From Salmonella enterica subsp. diarizonae (GTDB lineage: Bacteria > Pseudomonadota > Gammaproteobacteria > Enterobacterales > Enterobacteriaceae): DNA of 64,000 bases. The DNA is taken from positions 186,001 to 250,000 of the forward strand of contig NZ_VXJV01000008.1 of the NCBI RefSeq assembly GCF_008692785.1, in the 5' to 3' direction. Position 1 is the stretch's first letter, and each line of letters starts with the position of its first letter. A model generated the notes under the pieces. The model ran no database searches and was not told the DNA's origin. It saw only the letters and a program-made list of their open reading frames with translations. Of this stretch, positions 11,007-19,841 are shown one piece after another. Made by a program: the position numbers and the translations under genes.

Positions 11007-11387
11007 TGGAATAGGTTGACACTTTTCAGTCTTATAACGCCCGATGAACCTCATCGGGCGTTTTGTATTGTAGCGACAGATGAAGCCGCTATGTGTTGTA
11101 AATTTCTACCGACTCCCTGACCATCCTTCTTGCCTGTTCTCTATCTTCTGGTTCCGCACTTTCTGAGTGAAGAGGACGTGAGCCAGTCGGGTTAACCGTT
11201 TATTCAGCCAGTTCAGCACAGTATGGCTGCCCGCGGTTTTGCGCCTGGCAGTATGTCATTTCGCCTTTTCCGACCTGCTCAACGACAGCCAGTTTAAAGG
11301 ATAGAGAGTGATCGCGCCGTGTGCGTTTAACTTTTTGATTCATCAAACTTTCATCTGTCTATACGTTAAATGTGTCAACGTTATTCA
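11007..11387 (-). mobile_element. Internally deleted relic of an IS3-family insertion sequence (copy 1)
   Basis: Both ends can be read. Imperfect terminal inverted repeats lie at 11007-11023 (TGGAATAGGTTGACACT) and 11371-11387 on the minus strand (TGAATAACGTTGACACA); both start with TG, as IS3-family ends do. Within, on the minus strand, ATG at 11344 opens an OrfA-like helix-turn-helix segment containing KRTRRDHSLSFKLAVVEQV, then GKGEMTY, and frame-shifted TVLNWL. Just before the far end is the 3' end of an OrfB-like integrase: RESVEIYNT, a stop, then HLSLQYKTPDEVHRAL and its stop. Most of the element, including the DDE core, is deleted. The family is recognised from these motifs; the exact IS name is not known to me. 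Confidence 0.8.
11036..11064 (+). terminator. Rho-independent terminator downstream of pykA, inside the IS relic
   Basis: A perfect 12-bp stem AACGCCCGATGA/TCATCGGGCGTT with a 3-base loop, followed by a short T run. On the opposite strand the same bases encode the end of the decayed OrfB (KTPDEVHRAL), so the hairpin came with the element. Confidence 0.7.
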
Positions 11388-11405
11388 GGGCGGGGCAACG
11401 GATAT

Positions 11406-11436
11406 AAAAAAGCGAACCTTGTGGCTCGCTTTTTTA
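11406..11436 (-). terminator. Terminator of the inverse autotransporter gene
   Basis: An 8-bp stem AGCGAGCC/GGTTCGCT (one wobble) with an ACAA loop, flanked by A and T runs on both sides, so it could act in both directions. It begins eight bases after the stop codon. Confidence 0.8.
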
Positions 11437-11443
11437 TTCGCTG

Positions 11444-14400
11444 TCAGTTAATAGTTAAATCCAACGTTAATCGGTATTCAAACGCCCAACTGGTATGCCA
11501 GTCTTGTCCGTAGAAATGGATCAGTCCAGAGTAATGACCCGGTGGGATAGCCTGATTATCGCTGCGGCTCCATATAAATCCGGCCCGGTACCCGCCTGAG
11601 CTGCTACATCCCACGGCAGCGTTAAGAGGACGTTGTGAACAATCCGATTGACGATAGCCTTTGAGATTAACCGTATACTGCTGCCCACTGTTATCTACCA
11701 GCGTCACGGGCGTTGAGACTTCAGAATAATTGCCAGAAGGCGCCCAGTCCAGTTCTGTCGGGCCCGTTGTGGGCGCAGAGGTGACAAAACCTAAATCGGG
11801 ATAACCTTTGATTGCCGAAGACGTATAGGTTGATGAATCCGTTGTGACGTACCATGTATCTTCAATGGTGTTGATAAACTTCACCTGGTCATTTTTTAAT
11901 GACGACGTATTGATCGATGCTGTTACCGTGGCCTGACCAACATCATTACCACTTAGTTTCACTGTGGCGACGCCAGAACTGTTAGTATTGGTTGTTGACG
12001 CTGACAGCTTGTTCAGCGTGGTCTGCCAGTTAATGGCAGCATTAGGCACACTGTTATGGTTCACATCCTCAATTTGAGTGGTATAGGTAACAGTATCAGA
12101 GCCATTAGCGAGTGCGTCGGTTTTATCCACTGTCAGTGAAAGCAGCGTTGCCGTTTTCGCGTCGCCAATAAAGGTCACTTTAGCGGCTGACAGCGTTTTG
12201 CCATTACCTGGAACGGTTGCTGTCACCACCGCATCACGTGCTTTCAACGTATGGCCTGAAATGGAGGCAATACCCTGCTCGTTGGTTACGCTACTATTGG
12301 CCGTAAGCGTCAGATCCGGGTCGTCGCTGCTCCAGTTAATCGCCGTTGACGGCAGAACGTTGCCGTAACCGACCTTCACGGTGACGGACCAGGTGACCGT
12401 GTCGGTGTTGTCCGCTACGGCCTGGGTTTTATCGGCCTTAATGTTTGAGAGCGTTGCGGTGTCAACATCACCGATAACGTTCAACTGTAATTCTTTCTGA
12501 GAATCGTTGATACCCGCCCCGACAGTCGTTGTACCGGCTTTGGTATCTGTGTAAGTCACACTGGCTAAACCATTGCTGTCGGTGACGCTGCTGTCGGCTG
12601 GCTGGAATGCCCCTCCGCTGCTATCAGTCCCCCAATTTACCGTCGCGTTAGCGACGGGATTGTTATTCCCGTCGGTGACGGCGGCCTGAAGCGTGATGAC
12701 GTCTTTTCCGGCGACGATATCCGTCGTTTTGCTGGCAGTGATTTGCGAGAGCTTCTCTGTCGTGCTGTCAGCGATAAAACGCATCGTCACCGAGTGTGTA
12801 CTGATGCCATTGAACGTGGCGACCGCTTTGCATGAGACAATATTCTCTGAAGTAACGGATACGGTAGATTTGCCCTCGGTATTGGTGGGTACGGTGTCGG
12901 CAGAGAGCTGTGCAGAACTCGCCGGGTCAAGACTCCAGGCTACGTCGCCCTGATTGATGACGTTGCCGTATTGATCCTTCACGGTGGCCGTTAAGTTAAT
13001 CGCGTCCATTCCATTGGCTATGGCATCGTAGTCATGTTCCGGAGAGGTGATCGAGACCACTTTCGCGCTCAACTGATCCGGTACGATGTTGAGCTGAATG
13101 GTTTTCTCACTGTCATTCACGCTACTCGCCGTCACAGTTGTGACCTGTGCGAGTGTGCCACTAAAGGTGACAATCGCCTGACCCTGGGCATCCGTGGCCG
13201 TGGTGGTTTCGCTGAAGTTGCCCGAAGTATTATCGGATGACCAGTTCACGTTAGCGTTCGCAATAGGGTGCCCCGACGCATCCTGTACCGTTGCGGTAAG
13301 AGTGATAGTGTCTCTTCCTGCGGCGATATCGTCCGTTTTATTTGCCGTAAGTGTTCGGATGGCGGCCGATCCGGCGTCAGCGGTAAAGTTAACGGTTTCG
13401 GCGTTTTCAGGGTTACCATTGACTTCTGCGGTCACCACGTAATTTTCTACCTCGGTAGATGTTAAGGCGACGGTCACTTTACCTGCGATGTCAGAGGTGC
13501 TGGTGGTGGCTGACAGCTTGCCCGTAGCCGGGCTGACCGACCATTCTGCAGTAACACCTGCAACAGGATTGCTGTTGGCATCGATAACGGTGCCGGTATA
13601 GGTAATGCTATCCACGCCATCGGCGATGGCGGTGGTTTTACTCACGGTGATGTTTTCTATCTGTGCGGTAGCGGTATCACCGGTAAATGTGGTTACCGGC
13701 GCATTCCACGCCGCGCCCGTAGTTGCCTGGGCGGTGACGTTTACGTCACCTGCTTTCAGCGTTGTCACAGTCACCGTAGTGGTTCCGTTCACGTCCGTTT
13801 GGGTCGTTACTGCAGACAGTTTTGCCGTGGCAGGCGTTACCTTCCAGTTAACGTCCTGTTCCTTAACTGGATTGCCTTTTGCATCCGTCACGGTGGCGGT
13901 GTAGGTAATCTGGTCTTTACCATTGGCGATAGCCGTCGATTTATCTACAGTAATGTCAGTCACTTTGGCTGTTGCGGTATCTGCGGTAAACAGAAGGTCG
14001 GGCGAATTAACCGCCCCGCCGGTTGCGGCGCTGGCTGAGACGACGACCTTACCCTGCACGGATGAGACCAGCGTTACAATGGCATCACCTTGCTGGTCGG
14101 TGCTGTTTTGCGTGGTGCTCAGCGTGCCTTGTCCTTCCACGATTTTCCATTCAATTGCGCTGTTAGCGACAGGGTGCTCATTGGCATCGATAACGTGAGC
14201 TGTCAGCGTAATCCGGTCGTTTTGGTTAGCAACCGCCTGGGTTTTGTCGGCATTCACTGACTGAACGGATGCTGTGGCGTCATCGGCGAGGAAATTAACC
14301 GTGGGCGAAGTTTGCGATTGTTCTCCCAGTGTCGCGGTCACCGTCACGTTTTCTACGGCGGTGGAAGTCAAATCTACTGTCGCTTCCCCCTGCGCGTCCG

Positions 14401-16882
14401 TGCTGGTGGAGGTGGCGGACAGGCTGGCCTGGGTACTGCTGGTTGCCCAGCTAATTTGTATTCCTTTTAATGGATTTTTATTGGCATCTTCAACCTTTAC
14501 GTTGAACGTCACAGGATCGTGCCCGTTCGCGAGAGCTGACGTTTTGCTGACCGTTACGCTGCTCAATGTCGCGGTTTTAACGTCTGGCAGGAAGGTTAGC
14601 GTATCTGTTTTTAACGCTTCGCTGTCGCCTGTTGAGGCCGAAACGATGCCCTGTCCGGCTTTCGCTGATTTCAGCGTGACAGTGGCGATGCCATTTTCAT
14701 CGGTATTACTCTGTTTATCCGCCAGGTGAGCGCTGCCGCTGGCCGAATCGATCGCCCAGTTAACGGGCTGGTTCACCAGCGGGTGCTGGCTGGCATCAGT
14801 GACCATCGCGCTGACGGTGATAGCGTCCTGATTATCGGCGAGAGCAAGGGTTTTATCGGCATCAATTTTTATGACTTTTGCGCTGCTGGCGTCGGCCGTA
14901 AACTGCAGCGTTTTACTCTGCATGGATTCGCCGTTATCCAGCGTTACACTCACCGTTGTGCTTATGATTTGACCGCTGGTGACAGAGGCGACGGCATTAC
15001 CCTGGCTATCCGTTGTGCTTGATGGTGTGTTTAGCATCGCGCCAGCATTGTCGCTTTCCCAGTGCACGGTCACGCCCTGAACAGGATTATTCATCGCATC
15101 CACCACGTGCGCAGTCATTGAAATCGCATCCTGACTATTCGCCAGCGCTGTGGTTTTGGACGCATCAAGTGTGGCGAAATGCGCGGTGTCTTTCACTGCC
15201 GTAAGGTTAATGGTGGTTGTGTTGAGCTTGGTCGTCTGATTGTAGAGAGGCTGAACGATAACCGCGCCAGGCTGGGTGCCTGCGGTGAAGGTACTGACGT
15301 ACACGCCCGGCGATTGCTCTTTAAACTCGCTGATTTTTTCCGCTACCGGCGAGGCCGCCGATGCCCCCTGAATCTGCGTGTTACGAATGAGCTGGGCGCT
15401 AAGGCTACTGGCGAGGCCGGTAATTTTTTGCCCGCTACCGGACGTAACAGTAACGCTCACCTGCGTGGTGCTGACGCCGTCTGCCGGCAGAGTTGTGCTG
15501 GCCGCTGTGGTTGCGGTAACAATGTCATTAGGGTTAAAGCCGCTCACGGCGACGGTCATATGGCTGACGTCAGATTTATTACCCTGGTTGTCGTATGCCG
15601 TGGCGGCGACAACATACATATTCTTCTCGGCACCATTTTGCACGTAGTGCGGCATCGTAACCGTCCACGTCCCATTTTCCTCGGTGATGTTGCCGCCGTT
15701 CTGTATCAGGCTATCATCCTGCCAGGTGATATGATCGAGAGGATATTTACTCTTCACAGTTACGTTGACAGGCAGGGTTTCATCTTCCACGCCGGTCATT
15801 TTTTCCGGCACTTTCAGCGAAATTAACTCTTTCTTGCGGTATTCCAGCACGATAGTGTTATTGCGATTAACCAAATCAAGGCGACTGCCGAGAAGTGTGC
15901 GGCGGTTTTTGACATTATCGGCGTCGAGCTGAGCATTGAGCGGCGAGCCGAGCATCCAGTTAACCGCCATCTCAATTTGAGTATCGTTATGATTGCCTTT
16001 CCCCATTTTTTGATTTAAGCCAACGGAAAACAGCGGAACCGGGGTGTAATTAACGCCTGCGGTCAAAGCATAAGGATCACGTTGACGGTCGTCGTCGCTA
16101 TCGCCAAACAGAGCAACGTCATCGCCATAATACTGCTCCCAAATCAACTGAGCGCCTAGCTGCGGATATGCTGGTAAATAGCCTTCGGCTCGCACATCAT
16201 AGCCGTTGGCGACACGTTCTTCGTAATCAGTATGGTCTTTCGAATCTTTCCAGCCAGAAAGACGCTGATAGGCGTTGGCGCTCAGCTTGAAATAATCCCA
16301 GCCAAGCTCGCCGCCGAAACCCAGACGCTGGTGGGTAACACTGGAGATTTGCTGATCATAAAATGCGTTAACGCCCCACATCCAGTGGTCGGCGAAATAG
16401 CGGTAGCCCACGCCTGCGTTGATAATATTACGATCGTCATCGCGTCTTCCGCCTAATTGTGTAAATAACAGGTTGTGTTTCTTGTCATCATAAAGCGGCA
16501 ACAGTATATCCAGGCTAGCACTTTCCAGCGACAGATCGTTATCGAGCCCCAGATTTACCCTCGCCGTACCAAATTGCTGAAGCCAGTTTTGTACTGCATT
16601 AGTGGCGTAAGCAGATCCATTATTAATCGCAGAATTGATTAATGCATCCGTTTTGTTATCCTGATTCAACATAGCACCAGTGCTGGAAAGCACATTCGCG
16701 AGATTCTTACCTGCATCGTCTTCTTTCGCCGTGTTTGATGCCGCTGTGACCGTTGTCTGCGGCGCTGACGGGGGGGTAGTTTCCGCTCTGATCGGGAATG
16801 AAAATACAAAAGAGTTAATAAATAAAAATATTATATGAACACATATTTGTATGCAGGCCGTAAATCGAGTGGAAAAACGCAT
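11444..16882 (-). CDS. Giant inverse autotransporter adhesin (intimin/invasin family)
   Basis: 1812 residues from ATG 16882, chosen for AAGGA eight bases upstream; a TTG two codons earlier is the alternative. Reading order: a signal peptide (about 1-35, ending IRAET); a low-complexity linker; an inverse-autotransporter beta-barrel (about 95-355, with GTARVNLGLDNDLSLES, GVGYRYF, LGWDYFKLSANAYQRLSGWK); a short Ig-like segment; then about twelve bacterial Ig-like (Big_1) repeats of roughly 100 residues, each opening with a pattern like 'DKT-AxANGxDxITxTAxVxDA'. The C-terminal 138 residues differ: beta-rich, two cysteines, ending FEYRLTLDLTIN. No LysM domain is seen. The barrel exports the C-terminal rod to the cell surface. 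Ligand unknown. It sits between two IS relics and is absent from pykA-lpxM in the E. coli and Typhimurium maps I remember. Confidence 0.9.
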   Translation of the reverse strand: MRFSTRFTACIQICVHIIFLFINSFVFSFPIRAETTPPSAPQTTVTAASNTAKEDDAGKNLANVLSSTGAMLNQDNKTDALINSAINNGSAYATNAVQNWLQQFGTARVNLGLDNDLSLESASLDILLPLYDDKKHNLLFTQLGGRRDDDRNIINAGVGYRYFADHWMWGVNAFYDQQISSVTHQRLGFGGELGWDYFKLSANAYQRLSGWKDSKDHTDYEERVANGYDVRAEGYLPAYPQLGAQLIWEQYYGDDVALFGDSDDDRQRDPYALTAGVNYTPVPLFSVGLNQKMGKGNHNDTQIEMAVNWMLGSPLNAQLDADNVKNRRTLLGSRLDLVNRNNTIVLEYRKKELISLKVPEKMTGVEDETLPVNVTVKSKYPLDHITWQDDSLIQNGGNITEENGTWTVTMPHYVQNGAEKNMYVVAATAYDNQGNKSDVSHMTVAVSGFNPNDIVTATTAASTTLPADGVSTTQVSVTVTSGSGQKITGLASSLSAQLIRNTQIQGASAASPVAEKISEFKEQSPGVYVSTFTAGTQPGAVIVQPLYNQTTKLNTTTINLTAVKDTAHFATLDASKTTALANSQDAISMTAHVVDAMNNPVQGVTVHWESDNAGAMLNTPSSTTDSQGNAVASVTSGQIISTTVSVTLDNGESMQSKTLQFTADASSAKVIKIDADKTLALADNQDAITVSAMVTDASQHPLVNQPVNWAIDSASGSAHLADKQSNTDENGIATVTLKSAKAGQGIVSASTGDSEALKTDTLTFLPDVKTATLSSVTVSKTSALANGHDPVTFNVKVEDANKNPLKGIQISWATSSTQASLSATSTSTDAQGEATVDLTSTAVENVTVTATLGEQSQTSPTVNFLADDATASVQSVNADKTQAVANQNDRITLTAHVIDANEHPVANSAIEWKIVEGQGTLSTTQNSTDQQGDAIVTLVSSVQGKVVVSASAATGGAVNSPDLLFTADTATAKVTDITVDKSTAIANGKDQITYTATVTDAKGNPVKEQDVNWKVTPATAKLSAVTTQTDVNGTTTVTVTTLKAGDVNVTAQATTGAAWNAPVTTFTGDTATAQIENITVSKTTAIADGVDSITYTGTVIDANSNPVAGVTAEWSVSPATGKLSATTSTSDIAGKVTVALTSTEVENYVVTAEVNGNPENAETVNFTADAGSAAIRTLTANKTDDIAAGRDTITLTATVQDASGHPIANANVNWSSDNTSGNFSETTTATDAQGQAIVTFSGTLAQVTTVTASSVNDSEKTIQLNIVPDQLSAKVVSITSPEHDYDAIANGMDAINLTATVKDQYGNVINQGDVAWSLDPASSAQLSADTVPTNTEGKSTVSVTSENIVSCKAVATFNGISTHSVTMRFIADSTTEKLSQITASKTTDIVAGKDVITLQAAVTDGNNNPVANATVNWGTDSSGGAFQPADSSVTDSNGLASVTYTDTKAGTTTVGAGINDSQKELQLNVIGDVDTATLSNIKADKTQAVADNTDTVTWSVTVKVGYGNVLPSTAINWSSDDPDLTLTANSSVTNEQGIASISGHTLKARDAVVTATVPGNGKTLSAAKVTFIGDAKTATLLSLTVDKTDALANGSDTVTYTTQIEDVNHNSVPNAAINWQTTLNKLSASTTNTNSSGVATVKLSGNDVGQATVTASINTSSLKNDQVKFINTIEDTWYVTTDSSTYTSSAIKGYPDLGFVTSAPTTGPTELDWAPSGNYSEVSTPVTLVDNSGQQYTVNLKGYRQSDCSQRPLNAAVGCSSSGGYRAGFIWSRSDNQAIPPGHYSGLIHFYGQDWHTSWAFEYRLTLDLTIN

Positions 16883-16888
16883 AGCCAA

Positions 16889-17092
16889 AGTCCTTTTAGG
16901 TTAATGACGAGGTAGAATAAAAACCACTTGAGAGTATATTAATATTTTTTCAGGAAGCAGCTTTATGATTTCTTATTTATAAATTTAGTTTTTCTAACAT
17001 CATAAAATAACAAACAGTTACATTATTTAAATGATTTAAAAGAAGGAGATTTATAGCTACCCCCATAATTAATAATAGATCCGGCATTCGAT
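16889..17092. other. AT-rich promoter region of the adhesin gene
   Basis: About 200 bases of markedly AT-rich DNA upstream of the inverse autotransporter gene, unlike the flanking housekeeping genes. This kind of composition is typical of H-NS-silenced acquired genes. I could not assign a promoter with confidence. Confidence 0.5.
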
Positions 17093-17215
17093 ATGAAGAG
17101 ACAAAAAATAATATTCTTCAAGAGAGCTATTTTATTTTCTATTATTTACATTATGGGTAATTTATTGATTATCCATAATTATTATAGTAAGCCTTCCATT
17201 AACCTTCAGTTTTAG
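17093..17215 (+). CDS. Possible 40-residue hydrophobic small protein or gene remnant
   Basis: An ATG-to-TAG frame of 40 codons starts MKRQKIIFFKRAILFSII, with basic residues followed by one hydrophobic stretch (about residues 7-28), which would suit a single-span membrane peptide. There is no clear ribosome site. The frame ends exactly where the second IS relic begins, so it could be the 5' stump of a gene cut by the insertion. AT-rich DNA produces such frames by chance, so this is a weak call. Confidence 0.25.
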   Translation: MKRQKIIFFKRAILFSIIYIMGNLLIIHNYYSKPSINLQF

Positions 17216-17372
17216 CGACGCGTTCGTTTGTATGCTGCCGCTGGCGGTATGTCATTTCGCCTTTTTCGACCTGTTCAACGACGACCGGTTTAAACAACAG
17301 TGAGTCATCGTGTTGTGTGCGTTAACTTATTGGTTCATCACGCGTATAAGCAAAATGTGCCAACGCTATTCA
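17216..17372 (-). mobile_element. Truncated relic of the same IS3-family element (copy 2)
   Basis: Aligns with copy 1 over about 150 bases in the same orientation. The terminal repeat (TGAATAGCGTTGGCACA on the minus strand from 17372) and the OrfA start are present, reading RTQHDDSLLFKPVVVEQVEK and GEMTYRQRQ against RTRRDHSLSFKLAVVEQVGK and GEMTYCQAQ in copy 1. The start codon is followed by a stop and a frameshift. The far end is missing. Together with copy 1 it brackets the adhesin gene as imperfect direct repeats. Confidence 0.75.
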
Positions 17373-17392
17373 GGACGGGGTATACACAATAT

Positions 17393-17416
17393 AAAGCCTC
17401 TCTTACGAGAGGCTTT
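17393..17416 (-). terminator. Terminator of lpxM
   Basis: Perfect 10-bp stem AAAGCCTCTC/GAGAGGCTTT with a 4-base loop, immediately after the lpxM stop codon. The T run is interrupted. Confidence 0.75.
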
Positions 17417-17418
17417 AT

Positions 17419-18390
17419 TTATTTGATGGGATAAAGATCTTTACGCTTATACGACTGGATCTCGCCCGGCTTTCGAGTTTTGAGCAATTTCAGAATCCAG
17501 GTGTACTGTTCCGGATGCGGGCCAACAAAAATTTCGACCTCTTCGTTCATTCGTCTGGCGATAGTGTGATCGTCAGCGGTGAGAAGATCGTCCATTGGCG
17601 GGCGAATCTGGATGGTCAGGCGATGCGTTTTACCATTATAAACCGGGAAAAGCGGTATCACGCGTGCGCGACACACTTTCATCAGCCGACCAATCGCAGG
17701 CAGCGTCGCTTTGTACGTTGCAAAGAAATCAACGAATTCACTATGCTCCGGGCCGTGATCCTGGTCCGGTAGGTAGTAACCCCAGTAGCCCTGGCGAACA
17801 GACTGAATGAAGGGTTTAATCCCGTCATTACGCGCATGTAAACGTCCGCCGAAACGCCGACGCACCGTGTTCCAGATATAGTCAAAAACAGGGTTACCCT
17901 GGTTATGAAACATCGCCGCCATTTTTTGCCCTTGCGAGGCCATCAGCATGGCCGGAATATCCACACCCCAGCCATGCGGCACAAGGAAAATGACTTTCTC
18001 GTCGTTACGACGCATCTCCTCAATGATTTCCAGACCTTCCCAGTCAACACGCTGTTGAATTTTTTTCGGACCGCGCATCGCCAGCTCAGCCATCATCGCC
18101 ATCGCCTGCGGCGCGGTGGCGAACATTTCATCGACAATTGCTTCGCGCTCAACTTCGCTACGCTGCGGAAAGCACAATGACAGATTAATCAGCGCCCGGC
18201 GACGAGAGCTCTTTCCTATACGTCCGGCAAAACGCCCCAGCGTCGCCAGCAAAGGGTCGCGAAATGATGCCGGGGTTAATGCGATCCCCGCCATTGCCGC
18301 AGCGCCCAACCAGGCGCCCCAATACTGCGGATAGCGAAAGGATTTTTCAAATTCAGGGATATATTCTCTATTATTTTTTTGGGTTTTCAT
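17419..18390 (-). CDS. lpxM: Lipid A myristoyl (late) acyltransferase LpxM/MsbB
   Basis: Adds myristate to the 3'-linked hydroxymyristate of lauroyl-Kdo2-lipid A at the inner face of the inner membrane, completing hexa-acylated lipid A. 323 residues. One membrane segment lies near residues 25-42. The acyltransferase HX4D motif is His139-x4-Asp144 (PHGWGVD), with a downstream RNDGIKPFIQSVRQG segment. The start ATG at 18390 gives MKTQKNNREYIPEFEKSF. In E. coli the gene directly follows pykA; here the adhesin island separates them. It is downstream of mepM with a terminator between. Confidence 0.96.
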   Translation of the reverse strand: MKTQKNNREYIPEFEKSFRYPQYWGAWLGAAAMAGIALTPASFRDPLLATLGRFAGRIGKSSRRRALINLSLCFPQRSEVEREAIVDEMFATAPQAMAMMAELAMRGPKKIQQRVDWEGLEIIEEMRRNDEKVIFLVPHGWGVDIPAMLMASQGQKMAAMFHNQGNPVFDYIWNTVRRRFGGRLHARNDGIKPFIQSVRQGYWGYYLPDQDHGPEHSEFVDFFATYKATLPAIGRLMKVCRARVIPLFPVYNGKTHRLTIQIRPPMDDLLTADDHTIARRMNEEVEIFVGPHPEQYTWILKLLKTRKPGEIQSYKRKDLYPIK

Positions 18391-18460
18391 GCTGTTCCAG
18401 GGTCTGCTGACGCGAAAAGGAATTGTGAATAGTGTAGCGGCGTCTGCGCCTCACACAAAA

Positions 18461-18491
18461 CAAAAAAGCCGGTACACATCGCGTACCGGCT
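18461..18491 (-). terminator. Terminator of mepM
   Basis: A 9-bp stem AGCCGGTAC/GTACCGGCT with a 7-base loop, followed on the minus strand by TTTTTTG. It lies between mepM and lpxM. Confidence 0.85.
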
Positions 18492-18506
18492 CTGTCAGCA
18501 CATTTG

Positions 18507-19826
18507 TTAATCGAAACGCAGTTGCGGCAGAACCTCTTTCACCTGCGCCAGGTATTCACGACGATCTGATCCCGTCAGACCTTCCGTACGCGGCAATTTT
18601 GCTGTTAAAGGGTTAACGGCCTGCTGGTTGATCCATACCTCATAATGCAGATGCGGCCCTGTGGAACGCCCGGTATTACCAGAAAGCGCAATACGATCGC
18701 CACGTTTCACTTTTTGCCCCGGTTTCACCAGCAGCTTACGCAGGTGCATATAGCGCGTGGTGTAGGTGCGTCCATGACGAATCGCGATGTAGTAACCGGC
18801 AGCGCCGCTACGTTTAGCAACCACTACCTCGCCATCCCCCACCGACAGCACCGGCGTCCCCTGCGGCATCGCAAAGTCAACGCCACGATGCGGCGCAACG
18901 CGTCCAGTAACCGGGTTCAGACGACGCGGATTAAAGTTGGAGGAGATGCGGAACTGTTTTGCGGTCGGGAATCGTAAAAAGCCTTTCGCCAGGCCGACAC
19001 CGTTACGGTCATAGAATTTACCGTCAGCGGCGCGAATGGCGTAGTAATCTTTGCCATCGGAACGCATACGCACGCCCAACAACTGACTCTGCTCGCGCTT
19101 GCCGTCCAGCATCTCACGCGACATCAGAACCGAAAATTCATCGCCCTTTTTCAGCTTCCGAAAATCCATCTGCCACTGCATCGCTTTTATCACTGCGCTG
19201 ATTTCGCTGCTGGTTAAACCTGCCTCTTTCGCGCTGGCGACAAAGCTACCACCTACCGTGCCTTTCAGCAGGCTGTTGACCCAGTCCCCCTGCTGCATTT
19301 CACTGCTCATTTTGAAACCGTTTGCAGTGCGATCGTAGGTACGCGTTTCACGGCGGGAGACTTCCCATGTCAGACGCTGTAAATCGCCATCGGCGGTCAG
19401 TGTCCATGAGAGTTGTTGACCAATTTTCAGATTTCGCAGCTCCTTATCAGAAGCGGCAAGTCGACTAATATCGGCCATATCGATGCCGTACTGATTCAGA
19501 ATGCTGCTTAGCGTATCGCCTGTAGAGACGACGTATTCATGGACGCCGACTTCGCCTGAGGTTTTATCGTCCAGCTCATCCTGAGGAATAGCTTCATCTT
19601 CCTGGGCGGCCTGATCGATGGGTTCACTGGCCTCAGGTAAGAGGGAACGAATCTCGCTTTTCTCCAGTTCAATAGTTTTAACGATTGGCGCGGATTCCGG
19701 GTGGTAGACATATGGCCGCCATACGGCGACGGCCAGTGTCAGAACGGTAAGTGACCCCAACATAACGCGATGGGGTCGGGGCAGATTATTAAATGCCAGG
19801 GCGACAGAGCGGGCTATCTGTTGCAC
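18507..19826 (-). CDS. mepM: Murein DD-endopeptidase MepM
   Basis: Cuts D-Ala-mDAP cross-links so that new peptidoglycan can be inserted during growth. 439 residues starting at GTG 19826 (MQQIARSVALAF). One N-terminal transmembrane anchor lies at about residues 20-40, followed by a LysM-like region (VVSTGDTLSSILNQYG) and the C-terminal M23/LytM metallopeptidase domain with HRGVDFAM and HLHYEVW zinc-binding motifs. It is next to znuA, 15 bases apart on the same strand, so the two may be cotranscribed under Zur. Confidence 0.96.
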   Translation of the reverse strand: MQQIARSVALAFNNLPRPHRVMLGSLTVLTLAVAVWRPYVYHPESAPIVKTIELEKSEIRSLLPEASEPIDQAAQEDEAIPQDELDDKTSGEVGVHEYVVSTGDTLSSILNQYGIDMADISRLAASDKELRNLKIGQQLSWTLTADGDLQRLTWEVSRRETRTYDRTANGFKMSSEMQQGDWVNSLLKGTVGGSFVASAKEAGLTSSEISAVIKAMQWQMDFRKLKKGDEFSVLMSREMLDGKREQSQLLGVRMRSDGKDYYAIRAADGKFYDRNGVGLAKGFLRFPTAKQFRISSNFNPRRLNPVTGRVAPHRGVDFAMPQGTPVLSVGDGEVVVAKRSGAAGYYIAIRHGRTYTTRYMHLRKLLVKPGQKVKRGDRIALSGNTGRSTGPHLHYEVWINQQAVNPLTAKLPRTEGLTGSDRREYLAQVKEVLPQLRFD

Positions 19827-19841
19827 GTATTCACTTCCTCG

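Noticed and set aside
12693..15826. Many plus-strand open frames opposite the adhesin gene
   Set aside because: They repeat with the Ig-like repeats of the real gene and are valine/threonine-rich reflections of it.
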